Source: CAZWBR01 sp964404205
Lineage (GTDB): Bacteria; Bacteroidota; Bacteroidia; Bacteroidales; Prolixibacteraceae
Length of the DNA: 23,593 bases
Assembly (NCBI GenBank): GCA_964404205.1
Contig: CAYOJD010000040.1
Coordinates: 1 to 23,593 of the forward strand
Direction: 5' to 3'
Below the pieces are notes generated by a model. It had not been told where the DNA came from and ran no database searches. It saw only the letters and a program-made list of their open reading frames with translations. How positions within the stretch are numbered: the stretch's first letter is position 1; each line of letters opens with the position of its first letter. The position numbers and the translations under genes were made by a program. This document shows, piece after piece, positions 23,567-23,593 of the stretch.

Positions 23567-23593
23567 GTCCTCAATTGATAATTACGGAATATT

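Overview
The window looks like a draft-genome scaffold from a Bacteroidota bacterium, most likely order Bacteroidales/Marinilabiliales (inference). The signs are a SusC/SusD pair, many short lipoprotein signal peptides, promoter-like TAnnTTTG boxes instead of sigma70 -10 boxes, few Shine-Dalgarno sequences, and moderate GC. A run of 10 Ns at 15867-15876 marks a scaffold gap. I saw no tRNA, rRNA, CRISPR array, insertion sequence or phage gene, and no gene-free stretch over 300 bases.

Layout. (1) 1-84: the tail of an outer-membrane beta-barrel gene, then a hairpin. (2) 228-5963: a SusC TonB-dependent transporter, a SusD lipoprotein and a Trp-rich surface lipoprotein, followed by a hairpin at 5987-6017. 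No glycan- or peptide-degrading enzyme accompanies them. (3) 6068-16437: a small DUF4369 lipoprotein, then three tandem copies of a two-gene module. Each module has a polytopic membrane protein with a soluble helical C-terminal half (DUF6057-type), followed by a lipoprotein with one CXXCH c-type haem motif and a PD40/TolB-like beta-propeller. Within each module the second gene abuts or overlaps the first. This triplicated module is the most unusual feature here and its function is unknown to me.

(4) 16515-19902: a chorismatase-like (FkbO/XanB2-type) gene on the plus strand. It meets tail-to-tail, with a 4-base overlap, a minus-strand operon of a Crp/Fnr-type regulator, pabB and pabC. These enzymes all bear on chorismate or its aromatic products. 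(5) 19903-22925: a divergent promoter region with a perfect 8-4-8 palindrome, then a plus-strand operon of an unusual ferredoxin, the hybrid cluster protein Hcp with all seven hybrid-cluster ligands conserved, and a small cupin. It reads as a nitrosative-stress operon under the divergent regulator. (6) 22997-23566: a DUF502 membrane protein with its own promoter.

How the parts may work together. The SusCD set probably imports an oligomer that cannot be named from the sequence. The DUF4369/DUF6057/cytochrome-propeller block may be a separate envelope system, since a hairpin and possibly a new promoter separate it from the SusCD genes. The regulator probably activates the ferredoxin-hcp-cupin operon and, because its site also overlaps its own promoter, may control itself and the pabBC genes behind it.
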